A stretch of DNA of 60,441 nucleotides from an uncultured Lachnospiraceae bacterium (lineage in GTDB: Bacteria; Bacillota; Clostridia; Lachnospirales; Lachnospiraceae), in the NCBI GenBank assembly GCA_930989745.1, contig CAKNMY010000005.1:1-60441 (forward strand). Reading direction: 5' to 3'. A program made the translations under genes and the position numbers. The notes under the pieces were generated by a model. That model was not told the DNA's origin and made no database searches. It worked only from the letters and a program-made list of their open reading frames with translations. Below, piece after piece: positions 1 to 8,110 of the stretch. The stretch's first letter is position 1, and each line of letters opens with the position of its first letter.

Positions 1-51
1 AGCGCGACCTTGCCAAGGTCGAGGCCGCGGGTTCGAGTCCCGTCTCGCGCT
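1..51 (+). tRNA. tRNA-Gly (GCC), 3' part
   Basis: The window opens inside a tRNA. The anticodon stem is CGACC (5-9) with GGTCG (17-21), and the 7-nt loop TTGCCAA carries anticodon GCC, which reads glycine. The T stem-loop is GCGGG-TTCGAGT-CCCGT (27-43). The 3' acceptor strand CTCGCGC (44-50) is followed by discriminator T51, as is usual for bacterial tRNA-Gly. The next bases are CTT, so CCA is not encoded and must be added by nucleotidyltransferase. The 5' half lies outside the window. Confidence 0.9.
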
Positions 52-54
52 CTT

Positions 55-82
55 AAAAAGTCCTGATTGTTCAGGACTTTTT
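55..82 (+). terminator. Rho-independent terminator of the tRNA
   Basis: AAAAAGTCCTGA (55-66) pairs perfectly with TCAGGACTTTTT (71-82) around a 4-nt loop and ends in a T run. It lies directly after the tRNA-Gly. Confidence 0.85.
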
Positions 83-101
83 GTTGTAATATGGGAAGTT
101 T

Positions 102-154
102 AAAAGAGACTGAAGCACTGAACTTATAAGAGTCAGTGTTTCAGTCTCTTTTTC
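102..154. terminator. Bidirectional terminator
   Basis: AAAAGAGACTGAAGCACTG pairs with CAGTGTTTCAGTCTCTTTT, with A and T runs on the two flanks, so it can act in both directions. It closes the minus-strand regulator gene ending at 178 and backs up the tRNA terminator. Confidence 0.75.
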
Positions 155-177
155 GTAACTCGAAAAATATTTGCAAG

Positions 178-519
178 TTATTTTCCTTCTTTCTTATCCT
201 CAGAGTCAAGCTGTTCCAGAAAATACAGGAAATCCGTCAGTGTCTTCTGCCGTTCCGGACTGAGGCGGCGATAGCGGGAAAGGAAAAGAGTCTCCTTGTC
301 AGACAAGTTGTCCGCATCACCGAAAAATTCGGAGAGTGTTATGCCCAGCGCGCGGCAGAGATTGGCAAGTGTATAGATTGTGGGAACTGTATTCTTTGTA
401 TTCATATTTCTGACAGTGCTCTGGGACAGATGGGCTTCCTTCGCAAGCCGGTAGAGAGAATAATTTTTCTCCTCACAGAGTTTGCGTATTCTTTCCACAA
501 CATCAAAATCGTCATTCAA
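178..519 (-). CDS. XRE-family helix-turn-helix transcriptional regulator
   Basis: Small cytosolic DNA-binding protein of about 113 aa. An HTH_3/Cro-CI domain covers roughly residues 8-60, with the recognition region around SQSTVRNMN and the family ending ALGITLSEFF. The C-terminal third is a short charged helix with no recognised ligand domain. The open frame extends to a GTG at 528, but that codon overlaps the AGGAGG ribosome-binding site. The TTG at 519 lies 8 nt after AGGAGG and is the better start. It is divergent from the lipoprotein gene at 677, and repeated AT-rich boxes lie between them, so it may control that gene and itself. The target is inference. Confidence 0.85.
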   Translation of the reverse strand: MNDDFDVVERIRKLCEEKNYSLYRLAKEAHLSQSTVRNMNTKNTVPTIYTLANLCRALGITLSEFFGDADNLSDKETLFLSRYRRLSPERQKTLTDFLYFLEQLDSEDKKEGK

Positions 520-541
520 CCGTATCACCTCCTGTGTACCT

Positions 542-640
542 CTCTTTAGTGTATCGTATAGGACTTAAAATAGAAATAACTACTAATAGACGTACTTGCA
601 TCTCTTTATAGACTTAAAACTATATAAAATGGTATAATAC
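542..640 (+). promoter_or_regulatory. Intergenic region with duplicated box and promoter
   Basis: The motif TATAG(G)ACTTAAAA occurs at about 557-570 and again at about 607-619, each a little downstream of a TCTCTTTA element (541-548, 601-608). A plus-strand promoter can be read as TAGACT (609-614), 18 bp, TATAAT (633-638). The second box overlaps its -35, which suits repression by the adjacent XRE regulator. The operator role is inference. Confidence 0.5.
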
Positions 641-676
641 GGCTATAAACAGATGTATTGTGCAGGGGGAATGCGT

Positions 677-1060
677 ATGAAAAAAAGGTGTCTATTGCAA
701 AGATATGCGGCAGCGGCAGTCTTTATGATGAGTATCTGCCTGAGCGCCTGCGATTCGAAGGGGATGTCAGTGAGGAGCATCACGGACGGCAGCGGGCAGG
801 AGATCTGGCTGGACGCGGGAAGCGAGGAGATGACGGAAGCGTATCACGCCGAGGAACTGGAATTTCGGTCAGCCATTGAGGAGGAGCTGGAGACGCGGGA
901 TCTGGAAATCAGTTTCTGCCATCTGGGAAATAACGCTGCCTACATGACGGGGGAATTCTGCTGGAAAGGTACTGATTACTGCGCTACCTGGAGGGACGGA
1001 GAGATTATCAGCTGGGTGGAGGCGCAGCCGCTGGAAAGCCGGCAGATCATTCAGCCTTAA
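677..1060 (+). CDS. Small lipoprotein of unknown function
   Basis: 127-aa predicted lipoprotein. The signal peptide has a basic start (MKKR), a hydrophobic core and the lipobox LSAC, with the acylated cysteine at residue 25. It would be anchored to the outer face of the cytoplasmic membrane. The mature part is acidic and soluble and I do not recognise its fold. The open frame begins at 653, but ATG 677 is chosen because AGGGGGA (664-670) sits at proper spacing and the signal peptide then starts cleanly. It is monocistronic, between a TATAAT promoter and the promoter of the next gene. Confidence 0.7.
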   Translation: MKKRCLLQRYAAAAVFMMSICLSACDSKGMSVRSITDGSGQEIWLDAGSEEMTEAYHAEELEFRSAIEEELETRDLEISFCHLGNNAAYMTGEFCWKGTDYCATWRDGEIISWVEAQPLESRQIIQP

Positions 1061-1100
1061 CTGCCCCCGGGGACATTTTTCTGGAGATCGGAACAGATCC

Positions 1101-1134
1101 TGCTCTTTACTATTTGCAGAAGAGCAAGTATAAT
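1101..1134 (+). promoter_or_regulatory. Promoter with overlapping inverted repeat
   Basis: TTTACT (1106-1111), 17 bp, TATAAT (1129-1134). The inverted repeat TGCTCTT (1101-1107) and AAGAGCA (1120-1126) spans the -35 and spacer. It could be an operator or a weak terminator for the gene before. It drives the aldo/keto reductase at 1208. Confidence 0.55.
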
Positions 1135-1207
1135 AAAAATGTGTTTTCATTTTCAGTGAAATTACAGCAGAACACCAGAAAGACTATAAAAGTATGGGAG
1201 GCAGAAT

Positions 1208-2323
1208 ATGAATTACAGAAAATTTGGAAGTACCGGAGTCGAGGTATCAGCTCTGGGATTTGGATGTATGCGTTTTCCGGTCATCAAAGAGAATGATACG
1301 GAGAGAATTGACGAGGAGAAGGCGATCCGCATGATCCGCGACGCGATTGACAGCGGCGTGAATTACATAGATACCGCTTACTATTACCATAACGGTCAGA
1401 GCGAACCTCTGGTGGGAAAAGCGCTGCAGGACGGATACAGGGAGAAGACTTACCTTGCCACCAAGTGTCCGGTATGGGCGTTGAAGGAGGAGGCGGACTT
1501 TGAACGGATTCTGGATGACCAGCTTGCCAAGCTGCAGACGGATCATATTGATTTCTATCTGCTGCACGCGCTCGATAAAGCCCGTTTTGAGGACGGCGTG
1601 AAGAAGCTGCATCTGACGGAGCATCTCGAGAAGGCGAGAGCGGAGGGAAAGATTCGTTATCTGGGATTTTCATTCCACGATTCTCTTGAGGTATTTCAGG
1701 AGATTGTGGATTATTATTCGTGGGATTTCTGCCAGATTCAGTATAATTATGTGAACACTGAGTATCAGGCCGGAAGAAAAGGACTGCAGTACGCAGCATC
1801 CAAGGGCATGGGCGTTGTAATTATGGAGCCGCTTCTGGGAGGCCGTCTCGCTGATCCGGCGCCGCATCACAGAGAGGTATTTCCGGAGGAGAAGACTCCG
1901 GTGGAATGGACGCTCGATTTCCTTTGGAATCAGAAGGAAGTCAGCCTGCTGCTGAGCGGTATGAGTACGCCTGAACAGGTGAGAGATAATCTGACGTACG
2001 CGGGACGCTCATCTGTGGGAATGCTCACAGATGAGGAGAGACAGATTTTTGTAAAGGCCAAGGAGATCTTCGACAATATGGCGCTCGTGCGCTGTACGAA
2101 GTGCGCGTACTGCATGCCGTGTCCGGCGGGCATTGATATTCCCGGCACATTCGCGGTATATAACAAAGTGGCAACCGATGGAATGGACAGGGCGAAGAAG
2201 GAGTATGAAGCCCTGGAGGTCAAAGCCGACGCGTGCCTGCGCTGCAGAAAGTGTGAGAAGGTCTGTCCGCAGCATATCGGAATCAGCAGTATGATGACAG
2301 AGATTCAGGAAAAATTCGAATAG
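1208..2323 (+). CDS. Aldo/keto reductase with C-terminal [4Fe-4S] ferredoxin-like domain
   Basis: 371-aa cytosolic oxidoreductase. Residues 1-280 are an AKR TIM barrel with the usual Asp/Tyr (IDTAYYYHNG), Lys (LATKCP) and His (LLHALD) active-site segments. The C-terminal 80 residues carry two ferredoxin-type cysteine groups, CTKCAYCMPCP near 296 and CLRCRKCEKVCP near 343, enough for up to two [4Fe-4S] clusters. This architecture is common in anaerobic Clostridia, where the clusters probably feed electrons to the reductase site; the substrate is unknown. GGAGG lies just before the ATG. It is a single-gene unit with its own promoter and terminator. Confidence 0.9.
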   Translation: MNYRKFGSTGVEVSALGFGCMRFPVIKENDTERIDEEKAIRMIRDAIDSGVNYIDTAYYYHNGQSEPLVGKALQDGYREKTYLATKCPVWALKEEADFERILDDQLAKLQTDHIDFYLLHALDKARFEDGVKKLHLTEHLEKARAEGKIRYLGFSFHDSLEVFQEIVDYYSWDFCQIQYNYVNTEYQAGRKGLQYAASKGMGVVIMEPLLGGRLADPAPHHREVFPEEKTPVEWTLDFLWNQKEVSLLLSGMSTPEQVRDNLTYAGRSSVGMLTDEERQIFVKAKEIFDNMALVRCTKCAYCMPCPAGIDIPGTFAVYNKVATDGMDRAKKEYEALEVKADACLRCRKCEKVCPQHIGISSMMTEIQEKFE

Positions 2324-2333
2324 GGAATAATGT

Positions 2334-2374
2334 ATGCAGCGAGGCATTTTGAAGTGTCTTGCTGCATTTCTTTT
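2334..2374 (+). terminator. Rho-independent terminator
   Basis: ATGCAGCGAGGCA (2334-2346) pairs with TGTCTTGCTGCAT (2355-2367), including G.U pairs, followed by TTCTTTT. It ends the aldo/keto reductase transcript. Confidence 0.7.
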
Positions 2375-2426
2375 GTGAATGGCAAAGAGGGAATATCGCA
2401 TTTTTAGTAATGCGGAGAATAAAAAA

Positions 2427-2455
2427 TTGACAAAGGACAGCATGGGTGATAGGAT
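2427..2455 (+). promoter_or_regulatory. Sigma-A promoter of the ABC exporter operon
   Basis: TTGACA (2427-2432), 17 bp, TAGGAT (2450-2455), with an extended -10 TG at 2447. Transcription would start near 2462, leaving a leader of about 170 nt. This rules out upstream in-frame start codons for the ATPase gene. Confidence 0.7.
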
Positions 2456-2630
2456 TGAAAACGACAGTAAGATATGGTGTTTTCCGGAAAAATATCCACA
2501 AAAGTGGAATACGGAGAATATAGAAAAAACAAAATTTTGCAGGAGGAGTGATGGGGAGGAGATTGTTCAGGATGAAGATGAGGAGAGAGAAAAGCAAACT
2601 ATCGCAGAGGAAAGGAAAAGGTTCAAAAGT

Positions 2631-3581
2631 ATGAAGTTAGAGGTTAAGAATCTCAAAAAGACTTTCGGGGAAAAGGAAGTGCTTCATGGCATCTCATTTT
2701 CCATCGAGAGCGGAAAGGCGCTGGGGCTTCTGGGAAGGAACGGAGCGGGCAAGACGACGACGATCCGTATTCTCATGGATGTGTTCCGCGCCAACAGCGG
2801 AGAAATTCTGCTGGACGGCAAAGCGTTCGTTCCGTCGCACCATCAGATCGGTTATCTTCCGGAGGAACGCGGCCTGTATCCGAAGAAGACGGTGGGAGAA
2901 CAGATTGTGTATCTGGGAATGCTGCGCGGCCTTTCGCAGAAGACGGCCAGGGAGAATATGAAGAAATGGCTGGAACGCCTGGGCGTCGCGGAGTATGAAA
3001 ACCGAAAGCTGGAGACGCTCTCCAAGGGAAATCAGCAGAAGGTGCAGCTGGCGCAGACCCTGGTGTGTGATCCGGAGATCGTAATTCTCGACGAGCCGTT
3101 TTCCGGTCTGGATCCGGTCAATTCTCAGATCTTAAAGGACGTGGTGAGTGAGCAGATCGCTGACGGGAAGCTTGTGATCTTTTCCAGCCATCAGATGAGC
3201 TATGTGGAGGAATTCTGTGAGGATGTGGTTATTATCAACCATGGGGAGATTGTGCTGGACGGAGAACTCAGAGAGATCAAGCGCGCTTACGGCAAAGACC
3301 GCCTCGTGCTTGGCGTCATTGGAAAGACTGCCGAAGAACTGCGGGAAATGATTGCCCGGGAGTGGAGCGGCACGGTGCGCGCGGCAGGCGTGCGCAGCCT
3401 CCAGAATCAGGTGATTCTTGAACTGCTGCCCGGCCATACGGCGCAGGAGGTTCTGCGCAGGATTGCGGAGCAGGAGCTGGATGTCGAGATATTCGGAAAG
3501 TATGAACCGTCTCTGACAGAGATTTTTGTGCACTGCGCGGGAGATGAGGCAGAGGAAAACGAAGAGGGCAAGAAGGCGTAA
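2631..3581 (+). CDS. ABC transporter ATP-binding protein (NatA/YhaQ-like)
   Basis: 316-aa ATPase that powers the permease encoded next. Visible motifs are Walker A GRNGAGKT (35-42), signature LSKGN (130-134), Walker B with DE at 154-155, and the switch His in SSHQMS. A C-terminal extension of about 90 residues after the ATPase core resembles the DUF4162 tail of ABC-2 exporters. The reading frame is open back to 2379, but those codons precede the predicted transcription start and show no family similarity, so ATG 2631 is preferred. The permease follows after 20 bp. NatAB-like systems extrude cations, drugs or peptides; the substrate here is not known. Confidence 0.9.
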   Translation: MKLEVKNLKKTFGEKEVLHGISFSIESGKALGLLGRNGAGKTTTIRILMDVFRANSGEILLDGKAFVPSHHQIGYLPEERGLYPKKTVGEQIVYLGMLRGLSQKTARENMKKWLERLGVAEYENRKLETLSKGNQQKVQLAQTLVCDPEIVILDEPFSGLDPVNSQILKDVVSEQIADGKLVIFSSHQMSYVEEFCEDVVIINHGEIVLDGELREIKRAYGKDRLVLGVIGKTAEELREMIAREWSGTVRAAGVRSLQNQVILELLPGHTAQEVLRRIAEQELDVEIFGKYEPSLTEIFVHCAGDEAEENEEGKKA

Positions 3582-3601
3582 GGGCGTCTCGGAGGGAAAT
3601 T

Positions 3602-4834
3602 ATGAGGCAATTTATTAACGTATTGAAGTTTGAGCTGGGCAACTATTTTAAAAATAAAAGTTTTGTGGTCGTAACGATCCTGCTGATGGCAGCGGCATTT
3701 GCGGGCGTGGCGATTCCGGCGGCGCTGGCCGGAAACGACAAGAGCGAGGAGGCGCAGGAAGAGACCGTTCCGGAGGATATGACGGCTATGGCGCTGCTTG
3801 ACGAGGAGGGCGTCTTCTCCGAAGGAGCGTCGATCTCAGAGATGCTTCCGATGTACGACTGGACTTTGTGCGGGTCGGAGGATGAGCTGAGAGATATGGT
3901 GCGTGAGGAATCCGTGGAGGCTGGTATCGTAGTCACGGGGCCGACATCCTACCAATATATTGTGGAGAATAACGATATGTTCGGAAACGCGCAGAGCGTG
4001 TTCGAGGAGGCTCTGGCGGCAAAGTACAGAGAGACGGCGCTTGAGGAACAGGGGATTGACGCAGCGGCAGTTGAGGCGATTTACAGTACGCCGATGCAGT
4101 CTGAGCTGATCATTCAGGGCAAGGACAGCCAGAGCAATTACTGGTACACGTATGTGCTCACCTTTGCGCTGTATATGCTGATTCTCTTCTACGGCCAGAT
4201 GATTGCGGTGTCTGTGACGACGGAGAAGAGCAACCGCGCGATTGAGATTCTTGTCACGAGTGTGAACAGCAACAGCCTGATTTTTGGAAAGGTGCTTGCA
4301 GGTGCGCTTGCAGGTGTGATCCAGGTGGCGCTGATCCTGGGAAGCGCGTTTGCGGCGTACGAGGCGTTTAAGAGCAGGATCGGGGAGATGCTTTCCTTCC
4401 TGTTTGACGTACCGGTGCTTGTCTGGGTCGTATTTGCGGTCTTCGGTATTTTTGGATACCTGCTGTATGCGTTCTCCTTTGGAATGCTCGGCGCGCTCGT
4501 CTCCAAGACCGAGGATATCAGCAAGAGCGCTACTCCGGTAACGCTCGTGTGCGTGATCTCCCTTCTGGTCGCGGTGTACGGCATGTATTCCAGTGACAGC
4601 GTTATCATGAAGGTTCTGTCCTTTGTGCCGTTCACATCCACGAACGCGATGCTGGTGCGCGCGGCCATGGGAACCGTGGAGATCTGGGAGATCGTGGTCT
4701 CCGGCGTGATATTGGTTGCGGCATGTGTCGGCGCGGGAGTACTCGCGGCAAAGATTTTCCGCATGGGAACGCTGATGTACGGCAATCCTATCAAATTTAA
4801 GAATGCGCTCAAGATGCTCAGAACACAGCGGTAA
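3602..4834 (+). CDS. ABC-2 type permease (NatB/YhaP-like)
   Basis: 410-aa integral membrane protein forming the channel for the preceding ATPase. There is one N-terminal membrane helix (about 20-42), then a large extracytoplasmic domain of about 140 residues, then about five helices in the C-terminal half. This layout is typical of the ABC2_membrane_3 family. GGAGGGAAATT precedes the ATG. It is co-transcribed with the ATPase and ends at a strong terminator. The substrate cannot be read from the sequence. Confidence 0.88.
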   Translation: MRQFINVLKFELGNYFKNKSFVVVTILLMAAAFAGVAIPAALAGNDKSEEAQEETVPEDMTAMALLDEEGVFSEGASISEMLPMYDWTLCGSEDELRDMVREESVEAGIVVTGPTSYQYIVENNDMFGNAQSVFEEALAAKYRETALEEQGIDAAAVEAIYSTPMQSELIIQGKDSQSNYWYTYVLTFALYMLILFYGQMIAVSVTTEKSNRAIEILVTSVNSNSLIFGKVLAGALAGVIQVALILGSAFAAYEAFKSRIGEMLSFLFDVPVLVWVVFAVFGIFGYLLYAFSFGMLGALVSKTEDISKSATPVTLVCVISLLVAVYGMYSSDSVIMKVLSFVPFTSTNAMLVRAAMGTVEIWEIVVSGVILVAACVGAGVLAAKIFRMGTLMYGNPIKFKNALKMLRTQR

Positions 4835-4837
4835 AAA

Positions 4838-4876
4838 AAGACGTCCCCGGGAACCGAAAGGTTCCGGGGGCGTCTT
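4838..4876. terminator. Bidirectional GC-rich terminator
   Basis: AAGACGTCCCCGGGAACC pairs with GGTTCCGGGGGCGTCTT around a GAAA tetraloop, with an A run upstream. It separates the ABC exporter from the convergent alpha-galactosidase gene. Confidence 0.8.
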
Positions 4877-4912
4877 CGCATATATGCTGAATGATAATAA
4901 ACTGGCGGATCA

Positions 4913-7135
4913 TTATTCCAGGATATAGATCCGGGAGTCAAAATCACCGGCGGACTTCCGGCTGTCCGGAACATCCCGCAGGCTTTCGTCACTTGTGATC
5001 AGGCCGGTGTACATCAGTTCATCTCCGTAGAATTCTCCGAGACAATAGTCTCCCTCACGAACTTTGTACAGACGGTTCGGATCAAGACCCTGCAGCCTCA
5101 GACGGGTATAGGGAGCGTTTGCCGTGTTCAGAGCGCGGTACCAGCCCACCACAGCCCTGTCTCTGCTGTCGCTGACGGTCATCCACGCGGTAATATTTCC
5201 GTCAAAAGGACTCTCCAGGCGGTAGAAGGTGCCGAACTGCAGCAGTTCGCGGTATTTCTTCATAAATTCGACCTGATCTCTGACCTGTGCAAGCTCCTCA
5301 GCGGACAGAAGATTTAAGTCGAGCTCATAGCCAAAGGTTCCGAAATATGCCACATTTGCCCTGGTGTGCAGCGGAGTGGAACGGCCAACCTGATGGTTCG
5401 GCGTTACGGACACATGAGAGCCCATGCTGCTGATGGGATAGCAGTAGGAGGTTCCGTACTGGATCTTCAGTCTCTCGATCGCGTCCGTGTCGTCGCTTGT
5501 CCAGCCCTGCGGCGCATAATAGAGCAGTCCCGGATCAAAACGGCCGCCGCCTCCCGCGCAGGACTCGAAGAGTATCTCGGGGAAGGCTGTGGTAAGCCTC
5601 TCGTACAGATCATATACACCCAGAATATAGCGGTGGAATACCTCGCCCTGGCGGTCAGCTGCAAGGGCGGAGGACCAGCATTCTGTGATACTGCGGTTCA
5701 TATCCCATTTTACATAGGAAATCTTCGCGTTGGAGAGAATATCCGTCATCATGGAGCAGATGTAATCCACGACTTCCTTTCGGGAGAAATCGAGCACATG
5801 CTGGTGTCTTCCGGGAGACTGTCTTCTTTCCGGAACGGCAAGAATCCAGTCAGGGTGTGTCCGGTACAGATCAGAATCCTTGTTTACCATCTCAGGCTCG
5901 AACCAGAGACCGAACTTCATGCCCATGGCCTCAATTTTTTCGGCAATTCCGGTGATGCCGCCCGGAAGCCGGTCTGTATTTGCCATCCAGTCACCCAGGC
6001 CGGCGTGGTCACTGCAGCGCTGTCCGAACCAGCCGTCGTCGAGGACAAACAGTTCGACGCCGCACTCCTTTGCGGTTCTGGCTATGGTGAGAAGCTTTTC
6101 CTCTGTGAAATCAAAATACGTTGCCTCCCAGTTGTTGATCAAGATCGGACGGGGACGGTCTCTCCAGTAGCCGCGCGCCAGACGTCTGCGGTAGAGATTG
6201 TGGAAAGTCTGGCTCATATCGTTCAGGCCGCGGTCCGTATATACGATCACCGCCTCCGGCGTCTGGAACGTATCGCCAGGCTCCAGCTTCCAGTCAAACC
6301 ATTCCGGATGAATACCCATGAGGACACGGGTAGTATTGTGGGTGTCCACTTCTGCCTGAGCCAGGAAGTTGCCGCTGTAGATCAGGCTGAATCCCATGAC
6401 TTCTCCCTGGAATTCATCTGCCGCAGGACGCTTCAGAACGATAAACGGGTTGTGCTCGTGAGAGGAATGGCCCCGCATGCTGCCCACGGACTGAATACCG
6501 CTCTCAAGACGGCGTACTTTTGGGAAGCGCTCTCTGGCCCATGAGCCGGAAAGCTGGATCCAGTCATAATTGCAGTCCGGAAGATCCAGGCAGAGACTCA
6601 TTGCCTTCTGCAGATGTACCGTCTGACCGCCCACATTGGAAAATCTTGCGCTGCGGGCCAGAATTCCCCCGTTTGCGAAGAGAGTATATAAAAGTTCAAG
6701 CTGTACTCCGGCAACGCGGTCTGTCAGCACCAGGGTGAGTGTTTCCGCCTCGCTGTCATCTTCCGTGTAGGTTGCGGGAAGTCCGGCAAGCTTCGGCTTT
6801 CCCGGAGTTATCGTGTGGGAGGTATAGCAGAAGTCGGAAATTCTGCTGCCATTTTCCTGAAGAAGCTCGACAGCCGGAAAGCGGTAGTCAGATGCGCCGT
6901 ATGAACCGTATTCGCACCTGACATGCTCCATGGACAGGGGTGAGTCTTCAAAGACGCAGGAAGACATGGAGCGGGGAGAGATCTCAAGAAGATGCGAGTA
7001 ATCCTCCCGCGGACGGATACGTTTCCCGAAATAGAGCTGTCCCATATGGCCGTTTGGAAGAACGGTCATAATATAGCTGATGCTGTCGTTAAACAGATGA
7101 AAGGTTTGATTCTTTTCATTATATATGATACTCAT
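4913..7135 (-). CDS. Alpha-galactosidase, glycoside hydrolase family 36
   Basis: 740-aa cytosolic enzyme that releases alpha-galactose from raffinose, melibiose or stachyose. An N-terminal beta-sandwich leads to a TIM barrel and a C-terminal beta domain; the length is normal for GH36. The nucleophile is the Asp of VKWDMNR (about residue 478) and the acid/base the Asp of WTSDDTD (about 548). Their 70-residue spacing matches characterised GH36 enzymes. ATG 7135 is chosen over an in-frame ATG at 7159 because AAGGAG lies 8 nt before it. The AraC regulator 103 bp upstream on the same strand is the likely activator. There is no signal peptide, so the substrate must be imported by a transporter not in this window. 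Confidence 0.95.
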   Translation of the reverse strand: MSIIYNEKNQTFHLFNDSISYIMTVLPNGHMGQLYFGKRIRPREDYSHLLEISPRSMSSCVFEDSPLSMEHVRCEYGSYGASDYRFPAVELLQENGSRISDFCYTSHTITPGKPKLAGLPATYTEDDSEAETLTLVLTDRVAGVQLELLYTLFANGGILARSARFSNVGGQTVHLQKAMSLCLDLPDCNYDWIQLSGSWARERFPKVRRLESGIQSVGSMRGHSSHEHNPFIVLKRPAADEFQGEVMGFSLIYSGNFLAQAEVDTHNTTRVLMGIHPEWFDWKLEPGDTFQTPEAVIVYTDRGLNDMSQTFHNLYRRRLARGYWRDRPRPILINNWEATYFDFTEEKLLTIARTAKECGVELFVLDDGWFGQRCSDHAGLGDWMANTDRLPGGITGIAEKIEAMGMKFGLWFEPEMVNKDSDLYRTHPDWILAVPERRQSPGRHQHVLDFSRKEVVDYICSMMTDILSNAKISYVKWDMNRSITECWSSALAADRQGEVFHRYILGVYDLYERLTTAFPEILFESCAGGGGRFDPGLLYYAPQGWTSDDTDAIERLKIQYGTSYCYPISSMGSHVSVTPNHQVGRSTPLHTRANVAYFGTFGYELDLNLLSAEELAQVRDQVEFMKKYRELLQFGTFYRLESPFDGNITAWMTVSDSRDRAVVGWYRALNTANAPYTRLRLQGLDPNRLYKVREGDYCLGEFYGDELMYTGLITSDESLRDVPDSRKSAGDFDSRIYILE

Positions 7136-7238
7136 TGCGGATTCTCCTTTCGTAAGCACACGCTTAAATTCTGAGTTCTATTATAGTCGGACGCGTCGGA
7201 AAAAACAGAACGAGATGTTAAAGATAACAGTCGAAATG

Positions 7239-8090
7239 TTAACGGTTTGGCTGCGGGGCATGTTCCCGGAGCTTCTCCTTACGATACTGTGAGGGGGAGG
7301 CGCCGTACTTGGCCTTAAACGCTTTGGAAAATACGAGCGCGTTGCCGTAGCCGCAGGAAAATGCCACGCTTTCCACAGAAAAGTCTGTGAGGACAAGAAG
7401 TTCAGTCGCATGAGTCAGGCGGCAGTTGGCGAGATATTCCTGGGGAGATACGCCGAGCTCTCTGCGGAACAGCGTGTACAGATAGCTCCGGTTAATGCAC
7501 ACATAATCCGCCGCGTCGGAGACGCGGATGGGATAGCAATAATTGTTCTGGATGAATTCCACGGCTTTGCGGACATACAGGCTGCCGTCCTGGCCGCGGG
7601 GCGGAGATATCACGTCGAGGTCTTCGGAGAGAATGCTGAAAAAAGAATACAGCAGGCTCTGCCGCATAAACTGGTGGACCGTCGTATACGTATTCTGGGC
7701 GAGCATTGCCTCCACAGTCTCCAGAATCCGTCCGCCCTGGCTGCTGCGGTAGGTCAGCCGGCTGCCTCCGAGCCCGAGGGCAGCCAGGTACTCCGCGGGG
7801 CGCGCGCCGTCAAAGCCGATCCATACGTACGACCATGGTTCCGACGCGTCTGCCTGATAGAAGGTCTGCACTCCGGGCTCGATCAGAAATCCCTGTCCGG
7901 CTGTGAGCTCATAGACAACGCCTCCGGCGCGGAAAGTACCCTTTCCTTTCAGAATATAATGAAGGATATAATTGGGACGGACCGCGGGGCCGAAGCTGTG
8001 CAGGGGCTGGCAGTCCTCGTAGCCGCAGAAGCACAGATACATATCCGGGAACGGGTGGTTTTTTAACTGTAAGACGTAGGAAGACTCCAT
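7239..8090 (-). CDS. AraC-family regulator, likely of alpha-galactoside use
   Basis: 283 aa. An N-terminal cupin sensor domain (about 1-150, with a RPNYILHYI segment typical of MsmR/RafR-type proteins) is followed by two C-terminal helix-turn-helix units (about 180-275, with VAFSCGYGNALVFSKAFKAK). AGGAGG precedes the ATG. It lies just upstream of, and in the same direction as, the GH36 gene, and 20 bp after another AraC gene. By analogy with raffinose and melibiose operons it probably senses an alpha-galactoside and activates the galactosidase. The effector is inference. Confidence 0.9.
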   Translation of the reverse strand: MESSYVLQLKNHPFPDMYLCFCGYEDCQPLHSFGPAVRPNYILHYILKGKGTFRAGGVVYELTAGQGFLIEPGVQTFYQADASEPWSYVWIGFDGARPAEYLAALGLGGSRLTYRSSQGGRILETVEAMLAQNTYTTVHQFMRQSLLYSFFSILSEDLDVISPPRGQDGSLYVRKAVEFIQNNYCYPIRVSDAADYVCINRSYLYTLFRRELGVSPQEYLANCRLTHATELLVLTDFSVESVAFSCGYGNALVFSKAFKAKYGASPSQYRKEKLREHAPQPNR

Positions 8091-8110
8091 CAGCCGATTC
8101 CTCCTTTCTG

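Noticed and set aside
2379-2630. 84-codon N-terminal extension of the ABC ATPase
   Set aside because: It lies partly upstream of the predicted transcription start, has no ribosome site and no similarity to the family.
5366-6544. 392-codon plus-strand open frame opposite the alpha-galactosidase
   Set aside because: It mirrors a strongly conserved gene, has no ribosome site and no domain; it is a shadow of GC-rich codons.
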